A stretch of 46,387 bases of DNA, taken from assembly GCF_937898925.1 (NCBI RefSeq), contig NZ_CALDKF010000028.1, positions 1-46,387 of the forward strand, read 5' to 3'. This document shows positions 24,544 through 32,861 of this stretch, piece after piece (within the stretch, counting starts at the first letter, position 1; the number at the start of each line of letters is the position of its first letter). The DNA comes from an uncultured Methanobrevibacter sp. GTDB taxonomy: Archaea; Methanobacteriota; Methanobacteria; Methanobacteriales; Methanobacteriaceae. Both the position numbers and the translations under genes were made by a program. The notes under the pieces are model-generated. The model was not told where the DNA came from, did not search any database, and saw nothing but the letters and a program-made list of their open reading frames with translations.

Positions 24544-25357
24544 GTCTGACTACTTTGATGGAATAAATGATTTGGATGATTTTAACTTATTGAAGTTCAT
24601 TGTCACTTCTGAGTTAAGATTGAAGTTATTGTTTAGTTTATATGAGTCCAGCAAAACAATAAAGGAATTGGAATCTGAGTTTAATAGAAAACCTGGTAAT
24701 ATTTCCAGAGGTTTGAATGAATTGAAATCCTGCAAATTAATTCAAAAGTTTTCAAATAAGTTGTATTCAGTATCATCTATCGGTTTTTTGCTTGCAAAGA
24801 ATCTAGAAAATCTAATGTATAACATGGAAGCTGTTGATACTAATGGGGAATTCTGGGAAAATCATTCTATAAAATCCATTCCGAATAAATTTTTAAAGGA
24901 ATTGTCTGTATTTAATGGAGCTTCAATAGTTAAATCAACTATCACTGAATTTGCTAAACCTATTAATGTATACTTGGATAATATTAAGAATTCCACATAT
25001 ATCTGTATCATCTTGCCTGTCTTCTCTAAGATTTTTATGGATGCTATTGCTGAAGCATTAATCAATCATGATGGGTATTTGGATATAATAACCACTAAAA
25101 ACATTTATGATTTAGTTGTCAAATCTGATTCAGAAAATATCATAAAGGCATTGGTAAGAGATAAAAAAATTAATTTCTTTATAGTGGATGATTTGCCAAA
25201 TATCTTCTTCACAGTTTCAGATGTTTTTGCATCATTATTCCTTTTCTTTGATGATGTGGTATTTGATAACTCTGAAATGCTTTTATTAGAAGATAAATCT
25301 GATTTGAATGATGCTTATAGGTTCTATAGGTATTTCAAGGAAGATATATTAAAATAA
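24521..25357 (+). CDS. Winged-helix transcriptional regulator, second paralogue, overlapping start
   Basis: This protein shares the plan and motifs of its upstream neighbour: TSELRLKLLFSLYESSKTIK, ELESEFNRKPGNISRGLNEL (recognition helix) and IFFTVSDVFASLFLFFDDV, which mirrors FTVSDKCFVAAFYTKN. It probably arose by tandem duplication, and the two may work as a pair. The start is uncertain. ATG at 24521 lies inside the end of the first gene and lacks an upstream ribosome-binding site. AGGGGGGAT (24526-24534) points instead to a start near 24536-24541, where only GTT and ATT are in frame; ATT at 24539 would overlap the TAA of the first gene in the usual stop-start manner. The length from 24521 is 278 residues. 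Confidence 0.78.
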   Translation: MAGGIVIKSDYFDGINDLDDFNLLKFIVTSELRLKLLFSLYESSKTIKELESEFNRKPGNISRGLNELKSCKLIQKFSNKLYSVSSIGFLLAKNLENLMYNMEAVDTNGEFWENHSIKSIPNKFLKELSVFNGASIVKSTITEFAKPINVYLDNIKNSTYICIILPVFSKIFMDAIAEALINHDGYLDIITTKNIYDLVVKSDSENIIKALVRDKKINFFIVDDLPNIFFTVSDVFASLFLFFDDVVFDNSEMLLLEDKSDLNDAYRFYRYFKEDILK

Positions 25358-26026
25358 TCATATCTATTGTTTTTACTCTTTTTTTATTTTTTTTTTACTT
25401 CTTTTATCGCTCTTTTTACTTCTTTTTTCACTCTTTTTACTTCTTTTTATTTTAATAATCTAGAAAAAATCCATTTTTCTAATAATTTTTCATCATCAAT
25501 CAAAATTTTTTTCATTGACTTGTTTTTTTATCATTCCTTTGATTTTAATTTTTATTCTTAAAATTTTTTTCTTATGGATAAATTTTTTGGCATGATTTTT
25601 ATTTTTTATTTAGAATTTATTTTTTCATTTTTGTTTTATGAATTTCTTATGGAATTATGATTTTTACTTTTTTTATCATTTTTTCGATATGAATTTATTT
25701 TCTTATCATTTGAATGAAAAATTATCATTTGAGCTTATTTTTCTTATTAATTCAATATAATTCCTTTAATTTGAATTTAATCTATAAAAAAATAGTAAAT
25801 TTTATATATGGTAGATTTTAAATCTTTATTCAGAAAGTATTTATATTAAATCTATTTGTTTCTAAATTAACTTAATTTCATTATGTTTTTTTAGAAAATA
25901 ATGGTTTATAACAGTATTAAATCTTGATTTTTTAAGATTTTGGACTGTTTTTTTAAAATTTTAACACGGATCCTTTTTTAAAATAGGTTTTTTATAAATT
26001 CTTCTAATTTTTTTGAGGTGAAAGAA
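25358..26026 (+). promoter_or_regulatory. 669-base spacer with adh leader
   Basis: The left part holds a T-rich 21-bp tandem repeat; I see no credible protein gene in the middle. TATA candidates for adh are at about 25798-25808 (ATTTTATATATGG) and 25838-25850. Between them and adh lies AAATCTT (25919-25925) and AAGATTT (25934-25940), a 7-bp stem followed by a T7 run at about 25949-25955, which looks like a leader terminator. GAGGTG (26015-26020) is the adh ribosome-binding site. Confidence 0.45.
25392..25450 (+). repeat. 21-bp T-rich tandem repeat, about 2.7 copies
   Basis: Units at 25392-25412 and 25413-25433 share TTTTTACTTCTTTT plus a CGCTC or CACTC end; a third copy from 25434 decays after about 15 bases. 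It lies directly after the second regulator gene, on the coding strand, as the 19-bp array lies after pan. Confidence 0.85.
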
Positions 26027-27103
26027 ATGGCAACTTTTAAAGGATTTGCAATGAAAAGACTCAATGAAATCGGTTGGGTAGAAAAAGAAGTACCTGAATG
26101 TGGACCAATGGACGCAATCATTAAACCAACTTGTGTATCCCCATGTACTTCAGATATTCACACTGTATGGGAAGGTGCAATCGGTGACAGAAGAGACATG
26201 ATCTTAGGTCACGAAGCTGTTGGTGAAGTTGTTGAAGTAGGTAGCATGGTTAAAAAATTCAAACCTGGTGACCGTGTAATTGTACCTGCTATTACCCCTG
26301 ACTGGGACGATGAAGCAGCTCAAAGAGGATACCCATCACAAACTATGGAACCTCTCGGTGGTTGGAAGTTCTCTAACTTCAAAGACGGTGTATTCGGTGA
26401 AAGATTCCATGTAAACATGGCTGATGCAAACTTAACCTTAATTCCAGATGGAATGTCAGAAGAAGCTGCTGTAATGTTAACCGACATGTGGTCTACTGGT
26501 ATGATGGGATCTGAAAATGCAGACATTCCATTAGGTGGATCTGTATTAGTTATTGGTATTGGTGCAGTAGGTCTTTCCGCTATTGCAGGTGCAAAACTTT
26601 TAGGTGCAGGTAGATTATTCGCAGCAGGTACCCGTCCAATTTCTGTTGAAGTTGCTAAAAAATACGGTGCAACCGACATCATCAACTACAAAAACGGTGC
26701 AATCGATGATCAAGTCAGAGAACTCACTGACGGTGCAGGTGTTGACTCAGTAGTTATTGCTGGTGGTAACTTAGAAAACACATGGAAAGAAGCTATCGGT
26801 TCAGCAAAAGCAGGAGGAACCGTATCCAACGTAAACTACTTAAGTGGCGCTGACAATGTATTAATCCCACGTGAACTATGGGGTTGCGGTATGTCCAACA
26901 TCAACATTAAAAACGGATTATGTCCTGGTGGAGCAGTAAGAATGGAAAGACTTGCTGACTTAGCATTATACGGTAGACAAGACCCTGAATTATTAGTTAC
27001 CCACAAATTCAAAGGTCTTGAAAAAATCGAAGATGCTTTACTCTTGATGAAAGAAAAACCTAAAGACTTAATCAAACCTGTTGTAATGTTAGACATTGAC
27101 TAA
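26027..27103 (+). CDS. adh: NADP-dependent secondary alcohol dehydrogenase (zinc type)
   Basis: The protein closely resembles clostridial and Thermoanaerobacter secondary alcohol dehydrogenases, with a three-residue N-terminal offset. Zinc ligands Cys40 (SPCTSDIHT), His62 and Glu63 (GHEAVGE) and Asp153 (TDM) are all in place; GIGAVG is the nucleotide-binding turn and AGTRPISVE occupies the position that gives NADP preference. It oxidises secondary or short primary alcohols (or reduces ketones) with NADP. The ATG at 26027 is chosen since GAGGTG upstream is its ribosome-binding site; an in-frame GTG within that site is unlikely. The 358-residue length is normal. Strong codon bias suggests high expression. 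npdG follows after the terminator at 27132, and together they can pass electrons from alcohol to F420. Confidence 0.93.
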   Translation: MATFKGFAMKRLNEIGWVEKEVPECGPMDAIIKPTCVSPCTSDIHTVWEGAIGDRRDMILGHEAVGEVVEVGSMVKKFKPGDRVIVPAITPDWDDEAAQRGYPSQTMEPLGGWKFSNFKDGVFGERFHVNMADANLTLIPDGMSEEAAVMLTDMWSTGMMGSENADIPLGGSVLVIGIGAVGLSAIAGAKLLGAGRLFAAGTRPISVEVAKKYGATDIINYKNGAIDDQVRELTDGAGVDSVVIAGGNLENTWKEAIGSAKAGGTVSNVNYLSGADNVLIPRELWGCGMSNINIKNGLCPGGAVRMERLADLALYGRQDPELLVTHKFKGLEKIEDALLLMKEKPKDLIKPVVMLDID

Positions 27104-27131
27104 GCTCAGTAATTGCCTAAAAATGGATGTT

Positions 27132-27168
27132 AAAAAAGTAATGGATTGATTTCCATTACTTTTTTTTT
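27132..27168 (+). terminator. Strong intrinsic-type terminator after adh
   Basis: GTAATGGA (27138-27145) and TCCATTAC (27152-27159) form an 8-bp stem with a six-base loop, lengthened by six A-T pairs (27132-27137 with 27160-27165) and followed by T-rich sequence. It separates adh from npdG, which therefore either has its own promoter or depends on partial readthrough. Confidence 0.8.
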
Positions 27169-27209
27169 AAAACTATTCTAATTATTTCAGATATTCTACG
27201 GAGGAAAAA

Positions 27210-27893
27210 ATGAAAGTTGCAGTAATTGGCGGAACTGGTCCGCAAGGTTTAGGAATTGCAAAGAGATTTGCAATTGAAGGTGTTGAAGTTATTGTAGGTT
27301 CCCGTAAGGAAGAAAAAGCTTTAACTGTTGTAGAAGAAACAATTGAGGAACTAAAGGATTATGATTTGAACATTGTAGGGATGGCAAATGAAGATGCAGC
27401 AAAAGCAGGAGACATTTTAATCCTTACTGTGCCTCTTGCAGCTCAAAAACCTACACTTGAAGGAATTAAAGAATTCTGTACTGATAAAATTGTCCTTGAC
27501 GCAACAGTCCCACTTGAAACAGCTATCGGTGGAAAACCATTCCGTTTCATTGACTTAATGGAAGGTTCAGCTGCTGAAAGAACTGCAAAGATCTTAGATG
27601 GGACCGGTGCAAAGGTAATATGTGCGTTCTGTAATATAAGTAACTCTCACTTATCCAATATTCCAAATGATATTGATTGTGATTGTTTGATTGCAGGAGA
27701 TGATAATGAGGCTAAAGGAATTGCTACTGAACTTATCAATAAACTCCCAGGAGTTAGAACTATTGATACAGGAATTCTAGAGAAATCAAGAGTTATTGAA
27801 AAAATCACCCCACTCCTTATTGGATTAAACATTAAATACAGATCCCATTATGGAGGACTCAGAATCACTGGAATTCCAAAATTTGATGAATAA
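27210..27893 (+). CDS. npdG: F420H2:NADP+ oxidoreductase
   Basis: This enzyme transfers hydride between coenzyme F420 and NADP(H). The N-terminal VIGGTGPQGLGIAKRFA is the NADP-binding loop; VGSRKEEKA provides the 2'-phosphate contacts; ILTVPLAAQKPTLE, DATVPLE and GSAAERTAKIL are the other conserved blocks of the Fno/NpdG family. The 227-residue length fits. A ribosome-binding site GGAGGA lies six bases before the ATG. With the alcohol dehydrogenase upstream it would allow growth-supporting reduction of F420 from alcohols, as proposed for other Methanobrevibacter, and in the reverse sense it supplies NADPH for biosynthesis. An unusual long hairpin follows at 27959. Confidence 0.93.
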   Translation: MKVAVIGGTGPQGLGIAKRFAIEGVEVIVGSRKEEKALTVVEETIEELKDYDLNIVGMANEDAAKAGDILILTVPLAAQKPTLEGIKEFCTDKIVLDATVPLETAIGGKPFRFIDLMEGSAAERTAKILDGTGAKVICAFCNISNSHLSNIPNDIDCDCLIAGDDNEAKGIATELINKLPGVRTIDTGILEKSRVIEKITPLLIGLNIKYRSHYGGLRITGIPKFDE

Positions 27894-27958
27894 ACTATTT
27901 AATCCATTTTATTTCTAAATTTATTAGAAAAAATTTTTTGAATTAGTTTTTCTCAACC

Positions 27959-28022
27959 AAAGTTAAATATTTAGAAAATTATTTTCACCTCTTATTGATA
28001 ATTTTCTAATATATTTAACTTT
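27959..28022 (+). repeat. Near-perfect 24-bp inverted repeat with anti-Shine-Dalgarno loop
   Basis: The left arm (27959-27982) and right arm (27998-28022) are complementary along 24 positions with a single-base bulge. The 15-base loop contains TTTCACCTC (27983-27991), the exact complement of GAGGTGAAA at the adh ribosome-binding site (26015-26023), and similar to the 3' end of 16S rRNA. No T-run follows, so it is not a standard terminator. It could be the core of a small RNA, an mRNA stability element, or a miniature inverted-repeat element. Confidence 0.85.
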
Positions 28023-28116
28023 AAAATGAACAATTCTCTATTTATATCCCCATTTATTAGATATCTTTTTATCTAAAAAATTATAAAAATAATACATATT
28101 ATTAGTTGGTGATTTT

Positions 28117-28413
28117 ATGATAGTCGTATTAGCAAAAGCAATCCCAAAGGATGAAGAAGCTTGTGAAAAAATTGTAGAATTTGCACAAGACCTAATTGAA
28201 AACTCAAGAAAAGAAGATGGAAATGTAGATTACAACTTGTACAGCAATACTGGTGACGGAACATTATTGTTTGTAGAACAATGGGAATCTATTGAAATTT
28301 TAGGAGTTCATTTAAAAACTGAACATTTCCTTAAATTCGGAGGAAATATTGCAGATTTAGTTGCAGAAGATCTAATAATTGATGTTTTCAATGCAGAAGC
28401 AGTAGATCTCTAA
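28117..28413 (+). CDS. Antibiotic biosynthesis monooxygenase (ABM) domain protein
   Basis: The 98-residue protein has the dimeric ferredoxin-like ABM pattern of YgiN-type proteins: MIVVLAKAIPKDEEACEKIV, then SRKEDGNVDYNLYSNTGDG and LLFVEQWESIEILGVHLKTE with the conserved His. Relatives act as quinol or small-molecule monooxygenases, or bind heme; in a strict anaerobe the role may be redox protection, but the substrate is unknown. GGTGAT precedes the ATG by six bases. It lies 224 bases after npdG, beyond the long inverted repeat, and so may belong to the same redox group. Confidence 0.85.
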   Translation: MIVVLAKAIPKDEEACEKIVEFAQDLIENSRKEDGNVDYNLYSNTGDGTLLFVEQWESIEILGVHLKTEHFLKFGGNIADLVAEDLIIDVFNAEAVDL

Positions 28414-28601
28414 TTTTTCCCCTTTTTTCATTTTTATTCTTCTTTTTTTTATTTTTTATTATTACTTTTATTTTTTTATTCTTATTTTTTAATTATTTCA
28501 CTTTTTTTAAGTTAATTTAACTTTTTTGTCTTGATTTATTCAATTTTAACCTATTCTTTTACATAAACTATATTTAAAATAAAAATTATAAATATAAACT
28601 A

Positions 28602-30353
28602 ATGTTTGGTAAAGATAAAAAAGAAGAATTTCATGAAAAAATATTATACGAGGCACAACCTAATATTTTTGTCTATTCAAAAGGAATTTTAATATCAATG
28701 TTTGTGTTGGGATTTTTATTTTTCTTGTATTCTGCTGGAATTCAATACATTGGGAACATGAATGTCTATTTGATTGAATCAACCAAAGTTCCAATGACAC
28801 GCTATTTCGCAATAGCTGTGTTTATCTTAATAATGATTGTATTGCTATACATCATATTAAAGCTTTTAATCTGGACTTCAATCAAGTATACAATCACTGA
28901 AAGCAGAGTGATTGTTGAAAAGGGCATACTCTTGCAAAAGAAAAACTACATGCCTTTTAACACTATTCAGGATGTAAGCCGTTCCCAAAGTCTTCTTGGA
29001 AAAATATTTTCAGTAGGCACTATAACCTTATACAGCGCTTACGATGGAAAGGATATGGAATTGAAGGACGTTTCCAGCCCTAAGAAGATTGAAGACATCA
29101 TCTTCGAGAATATGAGAGGAACCCATTTAAGAACTCGCAATTTTTACGATGATGATTTCAATTCCAATTTCAATCCAATTAGGCCAAATCATGAACCTGG
29201 CCATTATAGACGTATGGAAGATTTAGATGATTTGGAATTGGTTGATGCTAAAGAGCGTAAAAGACAGCTTAGGGAAATAAGACGTCAAGCTAAACAATCC
29301 AGAAACAATCCAAATTATAACTCAAATTATAATTCCAATTATAATTCTCCTTATGGTTCCAATGATTCCTATTATGATGATTATAATAGTTATAATGATT
29401 ATGGTAGCTATGATTATGATAATTATTCAAGAGATAGGAACTATAGGGAAAGCAGGGCTCCTAGGGATAATTTCAATAATCAATATGATTCAAGAAGAAG
29501 GCCTGATTCACATCATCATCAGTATTCCGGAGCGATTAAAGACTCTTATTCAAGAAATCCTGATAAATACTTTGCAAACAATTATGAGGAATTCCATCAA
29601 AACAATCTAGATGCTCAAAGAGATTATGATGATTACATCCAAGGCAGAAATCAGTATGCGGAGAACGAAGAGCCTCAAAAGGTAGAAAAGAAATCCAAAG
29701 GCCTTTCAAGATTCAATCCATTTTCAAGCAATAAGGATGAAGATATTTATGAAGATATCTCTGATGCTGAGTTTGATACCACTATAAATCAGGCTATGCA
29801 TGATATGGGAGATAACCTTAAATTCCAACCATCAAATGATAATCGCTTTAGAGATGATTATAATCATGGATCTAGAGGGCATGATAGGGCCTATGATAGA
29901 AATTATGATGGCTATGATGGCTATGATGACAGATACTATGATGACTACTCTGATAGGCGTAATGCTAATTCCCATAGATATCAGGATTCAAGACCTTTAA
30001 GGGATAATTATAATAATCCTAACCATTATGATAATCGTCATGAAAGTTATAATCAAAGGGATTATAGGCAAAATGACAGTTATAGGAAATCTAATTCAAG
30101 AAATCAGTATGGCTCCAATTCAAATCATTATGATGCAAATCATACAAGAGCATACTCTGGTGATGGTGAGATAGATTATAAGTATATGAGTCCTAGAGAA
30201 TCCAGAAAAAGATCTGGACACAATTCAAGTTCTCACTATGATGATCATAATCATTATAGGGATGAATCTGGTGCAGAATTGTCTGGAAAGGATAATAAAA
30301 ACAAAACTTCAGATGATCTCTTTGAAAAGCATTCCAGAAAATTCAGGAGATAA
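28602..30353 (+). CDS. Membrane PH-like (YdbS/bPH2) protein with long low-complexity tail
   Basis: Residues about 25-46 and 65-95 form two membrane helices. They are followed by KYTITESRVIVEKGILLQKK, PFNTIQDVSRSQSLLGKIF and GTITLYSAYDGKDMELKDVS, the classic bacterial PH-like (DUF304) domain. After about residue 185 the remaining ~400 residues are low-complexity, dominated by Asn, Tyr, Asp, Ser, Arg and His (for example NYNSNYNSNYNSPYGS), and likely disordered and cytoplasmic. Ordinary members end soon after the PH domain, so this tail is extraordinary. There is no ribosome-binding site; ATTATAAATATAAAC lies just before the ATG, so the mRNA is probably leaderless or nearly so. The function of the domain in archaea is not established. 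Confidence 0.85.
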   Translation: MFGKDKKEEFHEKILYEAQPNIFVYSKGILISMFVLGFLFFLYSAGIQYIGNMNVYLIESTKVPMTRYFAIAVFILIMIVLLYIILKLLIWTSIKYTITESRVIVEKGILLQKKNYMPFNTIQDVSRSQSLLGKIFSVGTITLYSAYDGKDMELKDVSSPKKIEDIIFENMRGTHLRTRNFYDDDFNSNFNPIRPNHEPGHYRRMEDLDDLELVDAKERKRQLREIRRQAKQSRNNPNYNSNYNSNYNSPYGSNDSYYDDYNSYNDYGSYDYDNYSRDRNYRESRAPRDNFNNQYDSRRRPDSHHHQYSGAIKDSYSRNPDKYFANNYEEFHQNNLDAQRDYDDYIQGRNQYAENEEPQKVEKKSKGLSRFNPFSSNKDEDIYEDISDAEFDTTINQAMHDMGDNLKFQPSNDNRFRDDYNHGSRGHDRAYDRNYDGYDGYDDRYYDDYSDRRNANSHRYQDSRPLRDNYNNPNHYDNRHESYNQRDYRQNDSYRKSNSRNQYGSNSNHYDANHTRAYSGDGEIDYKYMSPRESRKRSGHNSSSHYDDHNHYRDESGAELSGKDNKNKTSDDLFEKHSRKFRR

Positions 30354-30361
30354 TTTTTTAT

Positions 30362-30400
30362 ATTGATAAATAATTTTTAAATTAATTATCAATTTTTTAT
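30362..30400 (+). terminator. AT-rich hairpin with T-tract
   Basis: ATTGATAA (30362-30369) and TTATCAAT (30386-30393) flank a 16-base loop, with a T-run after it, ten bases past the stop of the PH-domain gene. Confidence 0.45.
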
Positions 30401-30471
30401 TTTAATATTTTTTAATTTAGTTAATTTTTAGTTTTTCATAAACTCTTTTATTTCAATTATGTGGGTTAACT

Positions 30472-31707
30472 ATGAGTTTTGATTATGATGTCACTATCAT
30501 TGGAGCAGGCCCTATTGGTTCTACCTTAGCTTATGAATTGGCTAAAGAGAATATCAATGTCTGTCTGATAGATAAAAAGAAAGTAATAGGATTGCCATTG
30601 CAATGTGCAGGCATAATCAATAAAAGAGTTTTGGATGTCAATCCTTTTCCAGATGAATTAATATTGAATAAGGCTAGAGGGGCTGTTTTACACAGTAAAA
30701 ATCATAGCTTAAGCGTTTCTAAAGAAGAAGACCAAGCTATAATAATCGATAGGGTTGCATTGGATCAATTCCTTTACAACAGAGCTATTGAAAACGGTGC
30801 CCATTCCTATTTGTCATCTAAGGTTGTAGCTATTGATGATATGGGAGGAAAAGTCTCATTTCAAAATGAATCAACTGAAAAAAGCATCAGATCAAAGATT
30901 ATTGTAGGTGCAGACGGCCCTCTTTCAATTGTTTCCTCTGCATTTGGGAATGATTTCGATTATTATTGTGCAAGCCAATATTTAGTTAAAATTGAAGAAG
31001 ACAACAATAATTTGTCTTTTGTAGACTTATACGCATATGGAGATTTATTCCCAGGGTTCATTTGGCAAATTCCAGTGAGTGAAAATATATTTAGAATTGG
31101 ATTGTTTTCAAATTATGATTATAAAAGACAAAATGAAATCTTAAATGATTTCCTAATGAATGACTTCCAATATGAAAAGTATGAAATAATTGAAAAGTAT
31201 AAGGGCAAGATTCCTATTTACAATAAGGAAAATAAACTGTTTAAAAACAGAGCTTTGATTATCGGTGATGCTGCTTCACAGGTTAAGCCAACTACTGGAG
31301 GTGGCCTATTAATAGGTTTTGAAGCGGTTGAAATAGCAAAAAATGCCATTATCAAGGCTTTAAATTCAGAGGATTTCAATTCTTTAAACCTTGAAAAGGA
31401 GACTCATGATGACAACAAGATATTACAGGATTGTCTCAAATCTTATCAAAAGGATTTTGAAGAAAGATTCATAAAGGAATTTTCCTATCAGTTTAAGGTT
31501 CAAAAAACATTGTGCACTTTGTCAGATGATGATTTGGACTATTTCTTTGAAAAGCTAATAGAAAAGGAAGCAGATAAATTGATATCTGAGTATGGTGATA
31601 TGGATAATCAATCAATACTTGTTAAGGAATTCTTGAAAAGAGGTTTGGTCCTATCATTATTGCCAGCTATTCATAAAAGGGAATTGGCTAAAATTTGGTT
31701 ATTATAA
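30472..31707 (+). CDS. Geranylgeranyl reductase family flavoprotein, complete
   Basis: The N-terminus DVTIIGAGPIGSTLAYELA is the FAD-binding Rossmann loop with the usual acidic residue later (IDKKKVIG), and LPLQCAGIINKRVL matches the conserved Cys-containing block of archaeal geranylgeranyl reductases. SKIIVGADGPLSIVSSAFG and IIGDAASQVKPTTGGGLLIG complete the FAD site. The family hydrogenates isoprenoid chains of archaeal lipids or quinones. At 411 residues it is full length, unlike the truncated relative at 549-1517. The C-terminal region (about 300-411) diverges from the lipid-specific enzymes, so the exact substrate is uncertain. It stands 86 bases before the tRNA methyltransferase gene. 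Confidence 0.87.
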   Translation: MSFDYDVTIIGAGPIGSTLAYELAKENINVCLIDKKKVIGLPLQCAGIINKRVLDVNPFPDELILNKARGAVLHSKNHSLSVSKEEDQAIIIDRVALDQFLYNRAIENGAHSYLSSKVVAIDDMGGKVSFQNESTEKSIRSKIIVGADGPLSIVSSAFGNDFDYYCASQYLVKIEEDNNNLSFVDLYAYGDLFPGFIWQIPVSENIFRIGLFSNYDYKRQNEILNDFLMNDFQYEKYEIIEKYKGKIPIYNKENKLFKNRALIIGDAASQVKPTTGGGLLIGFEAVEIAKNAIIKALNSEDFNSLNLEKETHDDNKILQDCLKSYQKDFEERFIKEFSYQFKVQKTLCTLSDDDLDYFFEKLIEKEADKLISEYGDMDNQSILVKEFLKRGLVLSLLPAIHKRELAKIWLL

Positions 31708-31722
31708 TACTTATTGAATAAT

Positions 31723-31782
31723 TATCATTGATTTAAAAATTAATTTATGCTTATTAAAATACTTATTATTGATTTAAAAATT
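31723..31782. repeat. Imperfect 41-base-spaced direct repeat
   Basis: TATCATTGATTTAAAAATT (31723-31741) recurs with one difference at 31764-31782, just upstream of the tRNA methyltransferase start. A short ATACTTATT element precedes each copy, so the spacer looks like a recent partial duplication. Confidence 0.7.
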
Positions 31783-31793
31783 GGAGATAAAAA

Positions 31794-32828
31794 ATGGATT
31801 TATTGTTAATCTTATCACAGGAACATGACAAACTACCATTAGCTGAACTTAGAGCAGTTTTGGAAATTGAGGAAATAGAGACAGAAATGGAGATTGTTTG
31901 TCCAGGATTGGTTATATTAAGAAATCTTGATGAAGATGTTTTTGATGATTACTACAGAATCTTTGTAAAAAGGTTAGGTTACACTCATGAGGTTCATCAA
32001 TTGATAGATGAATGTGATTATGAAGACTTGGACAGTGCTGTCAAAGCTATTGACTGGTCAGAATATGTTGATGAGAACTTTGCAGTTAGAGTGAAAAGAT
32101 TCAGCACTGAAATAGATACAGTAGCTACTGAAAGAAGAGTAGGCCATTTAATCTTAACAAGCACTGAAAATATTTCAGTCAACTTATCCAATCCAAAATC
32201 ATTCATTAGAGTCGTAGCACATCATAGTCATGTCTATTTATGTTTCGGTAAGTATCAGCTCAATAAGAAGTATTTTGAAGAGATGAAACCTCATAAGAGA
32301 CCTTTCTTCCACCCTGGGTGCATGAGTCCTAAACTTGCTAGATGCATGGCTAATTTAGCTAGAGTCAAGGAAGGTGATACTGTGCTTGATCCTTTCTGTG
32401 GTACTGGAGGAATACTTATTGAAGCAGGTCTTATTGGATGTAAGGTAATCGGCTGTGACATTGATTGGAAAATGAAAAAAGGAACTGCAACCAATTTGGA
32501 ATATGCAGGAATCACAGACTATAAGACTCATGTTGTTGATGTCCGTGAACTTGAAATGTATGAAGAGGTTGATGCAGTTGTTACAGATCCGCCTTATGGA
32601 ATTTCCACAACCACTTGCGGTGAAGGCACTTCTGGAATATTCAGTGAATTCTTGCAGTCAATTGAACACAGTATGAAGAAAGATGCACTTTTAGTCATGG
32701 CTAGTCCACATACATTGGATATCGATTCACTACTCAATGATGTAGGGTTCGAATTATTAGAAAGGTATGAGATTAAAATGCATAGAAGCTTAACTCGTAT
32801 CATTTCTGTGATAGCTAAAATTCATTAA
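31794..32828 (+). CDS. tRNA (guanine(10)-N2)-dimethyltransferase
   Basis: This SAM-dependent enzyme of the archaeal Trm-G10 type methylates the exocyclic amine of G10 in tRNA. The N-terminal ~160 residues make the THUMP-containing RNA-binding part, and the C-terminal half is a Rossmann methylase: LDPFCGTGGILIEAG near residue 198 is motif I, GCDIDWKMKKG follows, and TDPPYGIST near 265 is the N-methylase motif IV. FHPGCMSPKLARCMANLA is the characteristic bridging block of the family. The length of 344 residues is normal. GGAGAT precedes the ATG. The following terminator at 32862 suggests it ends its transcript. Confidence 0.93.
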   Translation: MDLLLILSQEHDKLPLAELRAVLEIEEIETEMEIVCPGLVILRNLDEDVFDDYYRIFVKRLGYTHEVHQLIDECDYEDLDSAVKAIDWSEYVDENFAVRVKRFSTEIDTVATERRVGHLILTSTENISVNLSNPKSFIRVVAHHSHVYLCFGKYQLNKKYFEEMKPHKRPFFHPGCMSPKLARCMANLARVKEGDTVLDPFCGTGGILIEAGLIGCKVIGCDIDWKMKKGTATNLEYAGITDYKTHVVDVRELEMYEEVDAVVTDPPYGISTTTCGEGTSGIFSEFLQSIEHSMKKDALLVMASPHTLDIDSLLNDVGFELLERYEIKMHRSLTRIISVIAKIH

Positions 32829-32861
32829 ATTCAATCATTTTATTTTTTTAATTAATAATTA

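Noticed and set aside
25367..25561. A 64-codon plus-strand frame rich in Phe after the second regulator gene
   Set aside because: It is the translation of the T-rich tandem repeat and spacer, has no ribosome-binding site and no non-Phe/Leu character of a real protein.
29353..29610. Alternative-frame open stretches within the PH-domain gene tail (also 29800-30000)
   Set aside because: They are runs of Met and Ile from GAT/AAT-type repeats read out of frame, fully inside a well supported gene.
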